From Apodemus sylvaticus (taxonomy: Eukaryota; Chordata; Mammalia; Rodentia; Muridae), in assembly GCF_947179515.1 (NCBI RefSeq), contig NC_067473.1:76721436-76785435 (forward strand): a stretch of DNA of 64,000 nt, given 5' to 3'. A program made the translations under genes and the position numbers. The notes under the pieces were generated by a model. It was not told the DNA's origin. It saw only the letters and a list, made by a program, of their open reading frames with translations, and did not search any database. Positions 1 to 12,399 of the stretch are shown here, in pieces (the first letter of the stretch is position 1; each line of letters begins with the position of its first letter).

Positions 1-1490
1 ATATCTTGAATCTCATGTTGGCCAACATGGAGTTCCACCCTTAGCCCCTGCTGGCCAGCAGCTCTGTGACCATGCCAGGTCATTTGGCACTGGCTCAGGC
101 CTCTGGGAGAATGCAGCATAGCTTGCCTCTCCCTTCCACCCAGCCCGGATATTCCCACACAGCTGGGCCTCCCTAGTACCCACGGCTGTCTCATCTCATC
201 CCATCTATTCCTTGGGAAACCTCACCTGTGACAGCTCTCCCAGCATGCCCTGAGAGAAGTGACACCTAATGAGCACAAAGAGGAAGACCTCCACATGCGA
301 GCGGAGACCAATACACTAACATCCATTCAATATTCAGACTCTGTGACCAGCCTCCCCTCCTGCTGCGGTGGGGGTGGGATAGAGGGAGAACCCAGCTGTT
401 GGTGGGACTACAGTAAAGAGCATGTCAGTGAGATGACTAATCTACCTTCTTCCCCGGAATGCCATCCCAGTCTGAGAGGAACATACCTGTTAAATCCGAA
501 GGCCTCTGCTATGTGCATGGGCGTGTTGCCACATTCGGGAGAGATGGAAATAGGAACTTTGGGGTGAGGAGAGCCACACAGGCTCTGGCTGTGAATGGGA
601 AGTGAGTGAACCTCACCTGCAGAACGCGAGGCCAGTGAGATGCTCCACTTCTACATTTATAACCAGCATTCTAGGAACGTCCTGAAATTTGAGTTTTGAA
701 GAAAAGGAGTGACCTCTTTTTAATATGCCAAATAAGAGGTTATCAGCTTATAAAGTATTAGCGGCCAGCTAGCTTAGAGCGAGGAGGAACGCAGGTGAGA
801 GTGGTTGGGCCCATGAGGAGCAGGCAGGACGAATCAGCTAGAAGTGCCCTACCACTTCCCGAGCCTGAGTTGCCTGGAGCTGAAGAGATGTTCCCCAAAC
901 ACAGTGCCCCACAGAGGAAAGCATGATTTGCATTATCATAAAGCCGTGGCACAGGTAGTGGCTACCGTGGCAAGTGTTTCTGGGCTTCGATTTACAGACA
1001 GTGATGCAAGGTTTTCTCTTCAAATAAGTGTCTATAAATACAAACGAATTCTATCATGTGAAGTATTTAGTAGTGCACAGCTCACAGAAATCACTTTGAA
1101 AGCATCACAGTGGTGGCATGTGAATGAGGAAAGTCTGATATTAAGCCTGCTGTTTGGGGGTTCAGAAGAATTAGATAAAAGGCACGGTTAGGCACCGTGT
1201 TGTAGAACGCAGCAAGTATTAAATAAATGCCAAAGGCTATCACTTAGAATTTATGTCAGGTTGTTCCAACTGTGTACAGTTTTCACTGTTGTTTCTCATA
1301 TGCTCCTAACCGGGCTGGGCTTTTCCCTCCCTGTTATGTATTAGATAAAATGAGTTCAGGGTTTTTAGTCCCTAGCATGTGTGCATGGTTGGGATTTTGT
1401 TATTGATCACATCCTCGTTATTACTTACTAACCACATACACAACATGTAGCAGGCATCGTTAAAGCCATTAATTAATCACAACGACTGGG
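1..1490. other. Unique sequence, nothing recognised
   Basis: Open frames at 259-567 and 844-1191 lack supporting splice signals or domains. Confidence 0.5.
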
Positions 1491-1493
1491 TGC

Positions 1494-1615
1494 AGTGATT
1501 CATGTCTGTAATCACAGCATGTAGGAGGCTGAGTGAAAGCTCAAGGACATCCTGAGCTATACAGTGAGTTCTGGGCCAGCCTGGGCTACAGAGTAAGATC
1601 ATAAGATAAGAAGAG
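1494..1615 (+). mobile_element. Old B1-type SINE
   Basis: GACTGGGTGCAGTGATTCATG, GTAATCACAGCATG and CCAGCCTGGGCTACAGAGTA are worn B1 landmarks in order. Confidence 0.7.
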
Positions 1616-1689
1616 AATCATAACTCTATGGACTGTCACTGGGTATAACAACCACTTCTCCATGCTCTGCAGAGCTTGGCCTACACAAA

Positions 1690-2168
1690 ATGTGTGTCTT
1701 TGTGTGTGTGTGTTTATGTATGCATGTGTGTATGTGTGTATATGTGTGTTTATGTGTGTGAGTGTGTGTGTATATATGTGTGTGTATGTGTGTATATGTG
1801 TGTTTATGTGTGTGAGTGTGTGTGTATATATGTGTATGTGTGTATATGTGTGTATGTGTGTGAGTATATGGGTGTGTATGTATGTGTGAGTGTGTGTATG
1901 TGTATGTGAGTGTGTGTGTGTATGTGTGTGAGTGTGTGCATGTGTATGTGAGTGTGTGTGTGTGGGATGTGAGTGTATGTGTGTGTATGTGTATGTATGT
2001 GTGAGTGCGTATGTGTATGTGTGTGTATGTGTATGTATGTGTGTATATGTGTGAGTGCATATGTGTATGTGTGTGTATGTGTGTGTGTATATATGTGTGA
2101 GTGCATATGTGTATGTGTGTGTATGTGTATATATGTGTGTATATGTGTGAGTGTGTATGTGTGATATT
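1690..2168 (+). repeat. Long compound TG microsatellite
   Basis: About 480 bases of TG with interspersed TATG, GAGTG and TGCA units. It includes a repeated higher unit around GTGTGTTTATGTGTGTGAGT. The open frames over it encode only His-Thr or Cys-Val repeats. Confidence 0.97.
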
Positions 2169-2271
2169 TGTGTTGGGGTGAGAGGGGGCTTTTTGTTCCA
2201 TTTTGTTTCATTTGTTTTATTTGCCTATTCTTGATCCTATTGGTTTTTGTTTTGTTTTTGAAGGTTTTTGT

Positions 2272-2323
<52 letters not shown>

Positions 2324-2331
2324 GAGAGGAG
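2272..2331 (+). repeat. (GA)n microsatellite
   Basis: Sixty bases of almost uninterrupted AG. Confidence 0.97.
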
Positions 2332-2872
2332 AAACATGGAAAAATTGGGGTAAGTAGTAAGACAACATGGGAGGAATTGAAGAAAGAAAAACATGATCAA
2401 AATATATTAAAAAACTTCACTTAAAATGTTTTAAAAAGAAAATCATTAAGAACAAAAACAAAACACCTAGAGAATATAAAGGGACTTTGAGGGGAAAAAT
2501 CTGCAATCAGATCTTCAGAGCGGATATAGAAACACTTTGGGAAACTTGAGAAAACTAGTAGTTTTCAATTTTTTTTTTTTGCACCACAGAAAGCTTTGTT
2601 TAAAGAGCCCTTGTGGGAAGCCTGGAAACACCCACGGACAAGGCACAAGGCCGGCCTGACGGAGAGGCAGGAGGTCCCATGGGTCCTGGACACCTACACC
2701 CAGCCATCAAAGCTTGGGCCATTTTAAAAGCTGACTCTGGGCACGTCTTTGTTCTTAATCTTTGTGCAGATGGCACTTTGTGTGATCAGCATGGTCAAAA
2801 ATATGCATGTTTAGTTAACTGATGCACAGTGCCTACACAATTACATATACTTATGGTCTCGTGCCTCCCGCT

Positions 2873-2981
2873 TGTTTCTCTGAGGCAGGGTCTGACTGAC
2901 ATGGAACGTATTATGTTTGCTAGGCTGACCTTGAACTCATAGAGATCACCAGCCTCTGCCTCCTGAGTGCTGGAACTAAAT
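2873..2981 (-). mobile_element. B1-type SINE, antisense
   Basis: TTTCTCTGAGGCAGGGTCTG, CTGACCTTGAACTCATAG and CTGCCTCCTGAGTGCTGG read as B1 in reverse. Confidence 0.75.
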
Positions 2982-4060
2982 CTCTGTTTTACATTTTGGA
3001 AAACAATTTCTTGCCAGGCACAACCATGGCATTTAGTACATGTTCATGACATATGCTCCCAGATCAGGGCCACGGTGCTACTGACTCAGACGGTCTTCTG
3101 GCTTTGTAATGGGAGGCTCAGAGTCCTCGCTGCTGTTTTGAAATATCTAATTAGTTGTTAACTATGGTTACCCTACTGTGGCAGAGAACTCTAGAAGCCA
3201 TTCCTCATATGATCTGGATCCCGGCAGGATGGAGCAGAGGTCGCAGTCTCCCTTTGACAGTATTTCAGACATGGCTTGCCAAAGAGCCAAACGTATATTC
3301 ATAGGTATGAATAAATACACGAGTACATACATAAATCCAGGGAAACACCAACCCAAGAGCCAAGGCTATAAATCCCACCCAGAACCTTGAGTTTTTGGCA
3401 TATTGATCACTGCACAGCCCCAGGACCCAGAAAGACCACTGGTGCACACCAGATAAGCAAACAAAAGAATGAATAGAAAGTTTGTCACGGGGACATCTGA
3501 GAGATGGAGTTAATGGGTCGTGGGGGGTGGGGGGGAGCGGGACCTGTTTGCCAAGCTCTGAGAAGGAGCTGTTGGGAAGGCTAGCCTAAGTGGAAAGGAC
3601 ACAATGCCCTGAGTGTTGGGAGCTCCACGGCTCACACCTGCGGTTGTGAGGTAGCTGAAGAAATGGGGGGGGGGGGGGCGGGGGGAAGAAAAAGAAAACC
3701 GAGGTTTCCAAGAAAAAAGGACACTGGTGGTGGGTGGGGCTTGGGAACTCGAATGAGTCAAAAGTGATTTGGGATTTGATCTGGGAGATGCATGGAGAAT
3801 TGGCACTGTCACAGTAATTCTTCAGAATAATGGTCAGGCGCCAGCTTGGGGTATATATAGATCAGCCCTCGGCTCTGTAGACATGACTCAGCCTAGGCAG
3901 CTCCTGTGTGTCCTGGAGAAAGAGGCAGAAGAGTGACAAGTTTGTGCTCAGAATTATTCCACAGGCTTTGCCAAAACACAAGCCCCTGACATACCTTGGC
4001 CAGCGGGGTTGGGAAGAGTGACAGCTACTTGAGCATTCTTCTTTCCCATGCCCAAGTGCT
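2982..4060. other. Unique sequence, nothing recognised apart from the G-run
   Basis: No gene signal. The frame at 3178-3390 has no recognisable domain. Confidence 0.45.
3665..3685 (+). repeat. Poly-G run
   Basis: A G homopolymer with one C; a G-quadruplex-capable tract. Confidence 0.95.
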
Positions 4061-4140
4061 GGCTCCACACCCAGCTCCTCCCCAGTCTCCACCCCAGGCC
4101 TCCTACGGGCTCCTCCCCGTCTCCTCCCCAGGCCTCCACC

Positions 4141-4189
4141 CAGCACCCAGCACCCAGCACCCAGCACCCAGCACCCAGCACCCAGCACC
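4141..4189 (+). repeat. (CAGCACC)x7 minisatellite
   Basis: Exactly seven uninterrupted copies of the 7-base unit CAGCACC. Upstream, 4060-4140 holds a looser CTCCTCCCC-type duplication. Confidence 0.97.
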
Positions 4190-4460
4190 GCAGCGTTCAT
4201 CTTTTCACGAAGCTGCTTCTGCGGCCGCTTATCCTTGGAGGATAAATCTGGTCCTGAATACTTTTTATCCCCAGGCCCCATGGTGTTTGTTTGATACTAC
4301 TCTGGTGGCCCAGTGGACAGCTGTGGGTTGTCCCTATACATGGATAAAGAGGGACTTACTCCAATAAAGAAAATGGAAACGGATTAAGAAAGACACTAGA
4401 TGTCAACCTCTTGTCAACACCCACACATACCTAACACATGCCAACACACATATACATAAA

Positions 4461-4465
4461 CAACA

Positions 4466-4531
<66 letters not shown>
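4461..4531 (+). repeat. (AC)n(AG)n microsatellite
   Basis: AC array running directly into AG. Confidence 0.97.
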
Positions 4532-4594
4532 TATTAATAAAATTGAGAAAGTTTCGCTACCTAAGGGAGCAAGTTACTTTTTAGTTTTTTAAGG

Positions 4595-4710
4595 ACTTTA
4601 TATCTGAATATTGTATTTTATCACTCCATCTGTCCCTTTCCTCCCATGTCTCCCTCCACCAACTCCCTCTTAAATTCATGATCTCTTCTTTAATTTTATT
4701 GATGTGTGCA

Positions 4711-4801
<91 letters not shown>

Positions 4802-5680
4802 GGGGGCAGGCAGGCAGGCAGGCAGGCAGACAGACAGACAGAGAATGAGAAACAGAGTCCATTTAATGTTGTTCTTGCATTCACGGGTTCAGGGCTCACC
4901 ACTTGAAATTGGACAAACTATCATGGGGAGAAAATAGTCCTCTCTCTCCCAACAGCCGTTGATAGCTCTTTATCTAGGGGTGGAACTTTGCAAAATGTTC
5001 CCATTCCTGCTGTCTCGTCAACTGGACTCATCATTGTTCGGGACTTTTTAAAGCTACCACACTGTTGAGATTTTGTGGGTGTAGCTTCCTTGTCTTATCT
5101 AGAAGACACAATCTCGCAGAAGACTTCCTGGCCCTCTGGCTCTTCCAGTCCTCTGACCTGTGACGTTCTCCGAGTCTTTGGTGTAGGGATTGGGTTGTAG
5201 ATATATCAGCTAGACCTAGGTACCCTATGACTTATTCTCTGCATCTTGACCAATTATGAGTCTCTATAATTGTATAGAAGATACTTCTTTGATGAGAAGT
5301 AAGAGCAATACTTATCTCTGAGTATGAGTACTTAAAGTACAGTTAGAAATTATATTGGTTTAGGAAAATGGCAGCAATAGGTTCTCCTATAACATTTCTA
5401 GCCAGGGTAGGTTTACAGTTCTAGGCATGAATTGCATCTGACTGAGTGGATAAGTCCAGTTACACAGCCGTGGTTATCCCTAAGTTAAAAGCGTCACTAC
5501 TGTACTGTTGGGGTATCTTGCTGGGCTGGTCATTACTGTGGTTCACAGGCATCAGAGCTGGGTAGTATGACTGACTGGTTTCCTTCACTGGAACCTTGCA
5601 CAGCACCTTCAGATACTATGTGAGATCTCAAGGAGGAGGCCTGCAGGCCCTTGCTACCTCGATTCCTCCACGTTATATAA
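4595..5680 (-). mobile_element. Probable rodent L1 (Lx-class) 3' UTR, antisense
   Basis: The right part (GGTGTAGGGATTGGGTTGTAG, AATTATATTGGTTTAGGAAA, ATCTTGCTGGGCTGGTCATT) resembles the antisense 3' non-coding end of old rodent L1 elements. The left end starts with a T-rich CATGTCTCCCTCC-type segment. A TG/GA/GCAG microsatellite (4702-4843) has expanded inside it. The family call rests on memory of related copies. Confidence 0.5.
4702..4843 (+). repeat. (TG)n(AG)n(GCAG)n(ACAG)n compound microsatellite
   Basis: Four consecutive simple motifs, each derived from its neighbour by one or two changes, inside a probable L1 3' UTR. Confidence 0.97.
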
Positions 5681-6149
5681 GACTCTATTGATGAAGATAA
5701 AAGTTACTTCTTTATTATTTTAAAGTTATTTTAAAGCACACCAGAAGAAGAAAATCACACTAGACCAACATGCTCATTATAAATAATTTTCATCAATCCC
5801 TAAAAACCTTTTATGTGTTTACTACCTTGCTTCAGACTCTCAGTATTATACTACAATCCCTTGTGGGTTTGAAGGTAATGAAATGGCTTTTCTTAAACAA
5901 ATATTCTAGGAGTCACACTTCACTAAATTGAGACTCACCTTTTACTCAGGCCTAGCTAGAGTTTAATGCATGTTATGCAGCCCCAGCCTGGGCTTTTCCT
6001 GTAGCCCATTTCAAAAAACATATTTGCTCAGTCTTATCAGTCAGGTGTTCAATCATGCCCCCTTTGTATCAGGCACCTCAAGGGCAGGAGATAACACACG
6101 TGGGTTTGGATTTTAATAGTTGGGAATATGTTTATGTGAGGTTCACTGT

Positions 6150-6420
6150 ATTTGCTAAATACAAGCACATTTTTTAAAAAAAGCTATCTTAAGTATTATG
6201 TTGTTTTTCTAACTTATTTTCTTTTCATTTACTACAATCAGAATTTTTTATGCTAATAGATACCAGCTGAAAACAAGTATCTCACATTACATCATCATTT
6301 ATCAAACTTTTCCTTGCTGATGAACATTTAGCCTGTTTTCATTTTTATTACTTACATAGAAATAAACATTCTTGAATATAAATATATGCTAATAGCTCTG
6401 GCAAGTCATTTCTGTTCTGA
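6150..6420 (-). mobile_element. Ancient mammalian L1 (L1M) 3' fragment, antisense
   Basis: CTTGCTGATGAACATTTAGCC followed by GAAATAAACATTCTTGAATA resembles the conserved 'test-probe' region at old L1 3' ends read backwards. Confidence 0.5.
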
Positions 6421-6739
6421 TTCTTGGCTGTCCTCCTTGGGGCTGCGGAGGTGTCAGTGTACCTTGTGTCCTGATGGCAGACTGATGGTTTATTTGGGGG
6501 GAGGATGACTGGCAGTCACATGGCCCAGTGACATTTCACTAATTAATGACTTAACTTGTTTATTTGTCAAGAAGCTGTGACAACATCCTCTGAGCTAGGC
6601 ACTGTTGGAACCTGCAAAGTGAGATCAAGGACTACAGCAACACTTGGAGAGATGCCTGGGCAGCACCCACGAAAGCCTTGATGGTGCTTGACCATGACAA
6701 CTGTCAACACTCATGGGGACTCTCAGACGGTGTATGTGT

Positions 6740-6870
6740 TATAACTGTTCAATGCTTACACAGTGTCGTGGTTTTCACAGAAAGACAACGAAAGTTCAGG
6801 GCAGTGAACTCATATTTCTGAAGATTTCATAGCAAGTAAGAGGTTAGACTTGGGTGTGAGGTCAGCCTTT
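6740..6870 (-). mobile_element. Possible MIR SINE, antisense
   Basis: AAGATTTCATAGCAAGTAAG and GACTTGGGTGTGAGGTCAG resemble the MIR core in reverse. Confidence 0.35.
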
Positions 6871-7054
6871 AAAGAGATGGGTGTCCACTGGTGTTGTAAA
6901 CTTTAATAATAAGCAGGTTACTGCAAAGCTAATCTGGTGTCATTTTCTCCAGTGCTTTGAATGTTAATGAGAATGTCTACCCTAAGAGAAGCATTTTTGG
7001 ACAGCAGGCTAGATGGATGTGTGGCAGTGACTTGGGCGAATCATTACTTCATTT

Positions 7055-7145
7055 GTTCCTTTATGGTCCTGGGAATAGAACCTGGCCCTTCCATGTGCTC
7101 AGCCAGAGTTTAACCACTGGGTGTATCTATGTCCCCCACTTATAA
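7055..7145 (-). mobile_element. tRNA-derived SINE fragment (ID/B4-like), antisense
   Basis: GGTCCTGGGAATAGAACCTGG followed by GTGCTCAGCCAGAGTTTAACC is the reverse of the tRNA-like SINE head with its B box. Confidence 0.55.
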
Positions 7146-7224
7146 GTCAATTATTTGAAAGTAGGAAAGTCATTCCAAGACATCTAGGGAAGTCATGGAG
7201 AAGTAATATCTGATAAGAAAATGG

Positions 7225-7580
7225 TAGGGGAGATATGGAGATGGAGAGAAGGCTTGGCACATACAACTGCTTGATGTGTAACCATGAGGATGGAGTTCAA
7301 ATCTTTAGCACCTGTGTAAGATTCTGGGCATGGTTGTGTGTTCACACATCCATAGTCCTCCAGTTGGTACTGGGAGGCAGAAAGAAGGGAGAGGAAAAGG
7401 AAGGATGCAGTGGGATTTGCTGGGTGCCAGCCCAGCTCCATTTTCAGTGAGAGACCTGTCTCAAGAGAACAAGACAGGTAATGATAAATCATTATACTGA
7501 GTGTCCTTCTCTGTCCTCTGTGTGCATGAGAGCATGCATCTGTACACATGCACGCACAGACATGCACACACACAATTTTT
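7225..7580 (+). mobile_element. B3-like SINE with CA-rich tail
   Basis: tRNA-like head (GATGGAGAGAAGGCTTGG), a middle with TTCTGGGCATGGTTGTG and CAGTGAGAGACCTGTCTCAA, and a tail of alternating CA-rich sequence ending near 7577. Confidence 0.75.
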
Positions 7581-8540
7581 AGAAAGAAAACAAGTAAAAA
7601 AACAGTAATAATTTTCTTCATTAAGGATCTCAGTAAAGCCCTTGTTTATATTCCTAGCACACTTTGGAAAAGCTCATTGGATGCGTGGGTAAATGAATGG
7701 GCAGTGCTTTAGGCTCCAGCTCCTGTTCGGTGACTTTGAGATGGTGGTTTGGTATCAGCCATGGTGGGAATGAGCTACAGAACTTGGAGAGTGATCCTAA
7801 GCAGGGCTCTTTTGTTTGTTTGGTTTTTAGCACCTGGGCTGAGTGTGAGTGGATAACTATGGGCACAGGCTTAGGCTTGTGAGAAGTTGTGTGAGTCCAG
7901 AGTCAGGAAGAGCGTGATGAGACTACAGCAAGGAACTTCTGCTCCTCTTCTGCTGCATCTTTTTGAGCTGTGCAAAACTGAGGAGGCTTGGCTGAAATAA
8001 GTGGGGACTCCTAGGCAGCTGGGGGTTGAGTACAGTGGAAGAACCATGGTGGGAACCATGGTGGGACAGAAGAATGTCCTGTCAATGTCTGTCTATCTCA
8101 GCTCTGTTTCCAGGCCAACAGCATGGATGGGACCAGACTTTGCCTAATCCTCTTGATGGACACCTGCCTGGGAAGCCCTAGTATAGGATCAGCTAAGTGT
8201 GGGGACAGGGACATAGATGATGCTGGGGCTGGAATAAAGTTCACACATCTGTCACACATCTGGACCAGCTCCTTCCCCCAGTATAGATGAAAACAGACCT
8301 CACAGAATATGGAATGGGTCATCCCAAGATCATGGCCATTTTAAATAATACATCCTTTTCAAGATTGTCTGTGTGTGAAGCAACTCTCTGCATTTTTGAT
8401 GTTGATGTTAACCCAGTCACTTAAATTCCATGTTTTTCTCAAGTATGGACTGGGGACGTCAGGGTTAAATACTACACAGAATGAGCTTATACATAATAGA
8501 CTCTCAATAAATACTAACGCAAGACCCTTGTTATGGACAG
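7581..8540. other. Unique sequence
   Basis: Only a small direct repeat of GAACCATGGTGG at 8040-8064 stands out. Confidence 0.45.
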
Positions 8541-8544
8541 AAGG

Positions 8545-8605
8545 AGAAAGGGATGGAGGGAGAGATAGAGAGAGGGAAGAAGGGAGGGAGGGAGAGAAAG
8601 AACAA
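8545..8605 (+). repeat. GA/GGGA-rich purine tract
   Basis: Irregular GGGA and GAGA purine repeats ending just before the LTR at 8622. Confidence 0.85.
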
Positions 8606-8621
8606 AAAGCTAGAATACTAC

Positions 8622-9016
8622 TGTCTTAGTCAGGGTTTCTATTCCTGCACAAACATTATAACCAAGAAGAAAGTTAGGGAGGAAAGGGTTTATTCAGCTT
8701 ATACTTCCACACTACTGTTCATCACAAAAGGAAGTCAGGACTGGACCTCAAGAGGTCAGGAAGCAGGAGCTGATGCAGAGGCCATGGAGGAATGTTCTTT
8801 ACTGGCTTGCTTCCCCTGGCTTGCTCAGCTTGCTTTCTTATAGAGCTCAGGACTACCAGGCCAGGAATAGCACCACCCACATGGATCCTCGCACCCTTGA
8901 TCACTAATTGACAAAATGCCTTACAGCTGCATCTCCATGGAGGCATTTCCTCAAGGAAGGCTCCTTTGTGATAACTCCAGCTTGTGTCAAGTTGACACAC
9001 AAAACCAGCCAGTACA
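8622..9016 (-). mobile_element. Complete solo LTR (rodent ERVL/MaLR-like)
   Basis: The element runs from TGTCTTAG to AGTACA, so it has TG...CA ends. It is flanked by a perfect 5-bp direct repeat ACTAC at 8617-8621 and 9017-9021, the duplication size expected for ERVL/MaLR integration. On the - strand it has an AATAAA signal (the + strand reads TTTATT near 8690). No internal region is present, so it is a solo LTR. The exact subfamily is uncertain. The copy at 34062-34423 belongs to the same family in the other orientation. Confidence 0.8.
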
Positions 9017-9499
9017 ACTACTAAAAATACACTAAACTGAATGCTAGTATGTCAAAACCCAGGACATACACACAGGTAAAACACTAACCTTGGAAACCTC
9101 CAGTCTGAGTCCTTTCCTCAGACTCAGGTTATGCAAGTGTTTTAGTGAATGATTTTCCACAGTATCAGCTATCTCATTTTATCAAAACTTCCAAAGACTT
9201 GGGGTAAGTAATCACCAGCTAATTTCAAAGAGCACACAGTCCCACAGGTCTAAAGAATGTTTAACCAGGCCTGGCCCTGTGTCAGAGGCACAGAGCTCAT
9301 GTCTTTCTGTGCTGATGGGAATGGTATCAAACTACATCTCCATGGCGCTTCTCTCTCAGAGCAGCCAAAGTCAGGGGGAGGCAGCCCTGGCCTAAGGCTG
9401 AGTCTTAGGTCTACAAGTGTGGCCAGCAAGAGGAGGTCTGGATGGGCCTCTCCTTTTATGTGATCCATTTGCAATCTTCCAGCTAGCAGGGAGTGCGTG

Positions 9500-9720
9500 T
9501 GGCATAGAGCACTGACCCTGGCGCTTGACCTGTTTGAAGGGTTTGCCCTTCCAGCTCTGCTACTTTCTTTATGTCTATAGACAAGGCGTACGACTTCTCT
9601 AGGCCTCCTTTTCTCATTTGAAAAACGAGGACAACACTTCTTCATAGGATTGCTAGGGATCAACTTGAGCAGCACACAGAAGCATTTAGAATAGTGTCCA
9701 ACTCATAACATAAACATGAT
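9500..9720 (+). mobile_element. MIR SINE (ancient)
   Basis: GCATAGAGCACTGACCCTGG, then CTCTGCTACTTTCTTTATG and TCTCATTTGAAAAACGAGG, follow the MIR order from tRNA-like head to core. Confidence 0.6.
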
Positions 9721-9724
9721 GTCA

Positions 9725-9840
9725 TGTTATTTTGTTATTAGCCTTTATAGTTTTTAATTGTAGTAAAATATATAAAATGAAATGTTCATTTATTCCAGTT
9801 CACTGACATTAAGTACATTCACATTGTTGGTGGTGGCAAG
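9725..9840 (-). mobile_element. Ancient L1M 3' fragment, antisense
   Basis: TTCACTGACATTAAGTACATTC followed by ACATTGTTG is a hallmark of antisense L1M 3' ends. It is cut off where the younger L1 end of 9880 begins. Confidence 0.65.
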
Positions 9841-9879
9841 CACCTATACCCACTGATCGGTCTAGCCAGCCCACATGTA

Positions 9880-10123
9880 AAGATTTTTATGGCCATATTT
9901 GGGGTTATTAAAGGATGTCCAAGAAGAATGGAGGAGTGGCCCCTGGTTCTGGAAAGACTCAGTGCAGCAGTATAGGGGAATACCAGAACAGGGAAGTGGG
10001 AAGGAGTAGATGGGGAGGAAAGAGGGCTTATGGGACTTTCAGGGAGTGGGGAGCCAGAAAAGGGGAAATCATTTGAAATGTAAATAAAGAATATACCGAA
10101 TTAAAACAATGCAAAAAAAAATG
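9880..10123 (+). mobile_element. 5'-truncated L1 3' end
   Basis: Contains GTATAGGGGAATACCAGAAC, GGGACTTTCAGGGAGTGGGG and AAATGTAAATAAAGAATATA, then an A-rich tail, the typical rodent L1 3' UTR end. It interrupts an older antisense L1 fragment at 9725-9840. Confidence 0.8.
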
Positions 10124-10475
10124 TGGTACATACCAGGGTAATGTGAATTGACGTATAAACTTTCCTATAATGTAGATGACTCCCACAGTTTGAAATTTTC
10201 ATACTCCTTCATTCATTTCCTCTTAGACATTTCTGCTCCGGCTTCATGCCTCCTTGAAGTACCATAAAGCATATATTGCATTTTAACATGTAAGTAAAGA
10301 TTACCCATGGGGTTCATTCAGAGAGTTCAAAGGTTTTCTAAACCCTTCCCCCTCTAGCAACTAAAATGTGGCTTTTCTTTTTTTTTTATATTACTTGAGA
10401 ATTGGTTCATGCATAGAATGTGTTCTGATCAAGACTACCTCCCTTCCTCTCTCCTTCTCTCTTAAACCTTTTCAG

Positions 10476-10670
10476 GTAACAGCAATGGTGTGTCTGCTTT
10501 GGGAAACCAGGCTTTGGAACTGTCAGATTAAACACCTCAGACACTCCAGTGACACAACCTGGTCGACTGTAAAAGACTTGCTTACTGAGGCCTTCAAAGA
10601 TGCTAAGGTGCTCACAGACAAGCAGCGTCGCTGGGAACTTGACCTTGAGTCCCCTTTTTGGTACCATGAG
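10476..10670 (+). other. Weak exon-like segment, product unknown
   Basis: A polypyrimidine tract (10439-10475, ending TTTTCAG) precedes a frame open in phase 0 for about 65 codons. The frame contains a charged, plausible-looking stretch beginning KDLLTEAFKDAKVL. It ends near a possible but poor donor (GAG followed by GTTAGG) at about 10670, and the frame stops soon after. I recognise no domain. An open frame this long is not rare by chance, and the donor is far from consensus, so this is only a candidate exon or pseudo-exon. Confidence 0.12.
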
Positions 10671-12100
10671 GTTAGGCCATAAAAGCTAGTTTTAATATAA
10701 GAACCTGACTTACACAGTGTTTCTGAGGCAGGTGAGGTGACAGGTTATAGCTGCTGTATGGGGGAGACAGCCATGGTGGTTATAGGGCCTTGTTTTAGTT
10801 AATTGTATAGCTCACCCTGAACTACTGATTGCTAAAGGTTTAAATTCTGTCCCTAAGACAGCCAATCTAAGGTCTCCTCACTGTGGCAGCGCTGGGATTC
10901 TCTCATTTAATCGGGTCAAAGGTGACTCTCTCTTGTTGGTCTGTCTCCTAAGTGATTTCCAAGCAGTAGCAGAACTCACTCTTTTATTTGTGTCTTTCCC
11001 ACACAGATGGGTGTTTCTCATTGCCAGGGAAGAGTTGGGAAAACTCAAAAACAATGCCCAATGGGCAGACTTCATTTCCTCTTCATTAAAAACCAAATAC
11101 ATGCTCTGTGGCATTTTCAGGTGGCTAGAAATTGGACCCAGAACATAAAAAGAAAAGAAAAGAAAAGATTGAAGGAACATAAAACTTTCCAAGTGTGGAA
11201 ATCATTCACTACTTCAGAACTTCATACATTGGTTGCTATCACCCTGGTACGTGCCCCACTCCTACCCATCCCTGAGACCAGGGCGTACTTCCTGTGCGCA
11301 TGTGCTCCACAGGCATCTCCCCAGCCTAGGAGACGAGGCCGGGGCCTAGTCCCAAGGGAAAAGAAGAGGCTCCTCAGGAGCCGAGTCAGGACAGGTTAGC
11401 TTGCTATACACCATAGACTGTACCAGAGACGTTGGGAAGCAGGTATTGCTTAGCAAAACAGAAGTCTAACCATAGCGAATATCGGATATATAAGGCTCAC
11501 AACAACCCCCAAGGGTGAAACTCAATCTTACTGGAGAGGACTTGACCGTGGCTCACCAAATGCTGGCAAAGATGGTACAATGTTGTGCCAGTAGAAAATT
11601 GTGACACATGAAAGCAGCCAGACTCCCTCCCCAGGGGTGCCAGGGATGGCTATCGATAGGAAGAGGGCCACAGAAGAGGGAGAGGTCCGTTGCCAGGCCC
11701 CTCGGCTGATTCGGCAGGTTTCTTGCAGGCTTCCCCAGAGCCCAGCTGTTACAGCATCCAGCATCTAGACCTGACACTCCTCTGCGTCAGCAGTTTCCCA
11801 GCAGAGTGAGACATCCTCCTGTGGATAGGCATGCCCAGCACATCTGTGCAGCTTCCAGATCAGCCTGGCACGGTACAGGCTGAGGAACCGTCCATGGGAG
11901 AGAGAGCTCCCTCTCCTGGCTCATGGAAGCTGGAGTCTATTGGCTCAGGCTGCCTGAGGAGGAAAACACTTAGGAATGACTGAGAAGAGAAGCTGTGAGA
12001 AAACTATAGCCGGGCTTTAGCTTTAGCTTTTTTTTAATCTGTGAAAGGTTCTTGGAGCCCTCTCTTTTTATGCAGTCAATTTTACTGAGATTTCCTTCAG
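10671..12100. other. Unique sequence
   Basis: 11270-11400 is CpG-richer than its surroundings, with a short 130-codon chance frame across it. No promoter or exon can be supported. Confidence 0.4.
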
Positions 12101-12106
12101 AAAATG

Positions 12107-12108
<2 letters not shown>

Positions 12109-12149
<41 letters not shown>
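12109..12149 (+). repeat. (CA)n microsatellite
   Basis: Pure CA array. Confidence 0.97.
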
Positions 12150-12150
<1 letters not shown>

Positions 12151-12399
12151 ATGAATCTGAAAAACCACCACCGCCATAAAAAGACAGCACATTTTTATCG
12201 CCCCCAGAGTTTCCTTGACTTTTTTTGCAGTCAGTCCCCACCCTTGATTTCCTATGGTGTCCAAACAACCGTGGATCACTATTGCTTAGATACGGACGAG
12301 TACCACCCATGTTAGAATGCAAATGAGTGGACACGCGCATTATACGGTCATGTCTGAAGAGTAGATTCTGAAGTTCATGCATGTTGTATATATATGAAC

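Noticed and set aside
1626..2400. Open frames of about 190 codons (His-Thr rich)
   Set aside because: They are translations of the TG microsatellite on the reverse strand, with no start context or domain.
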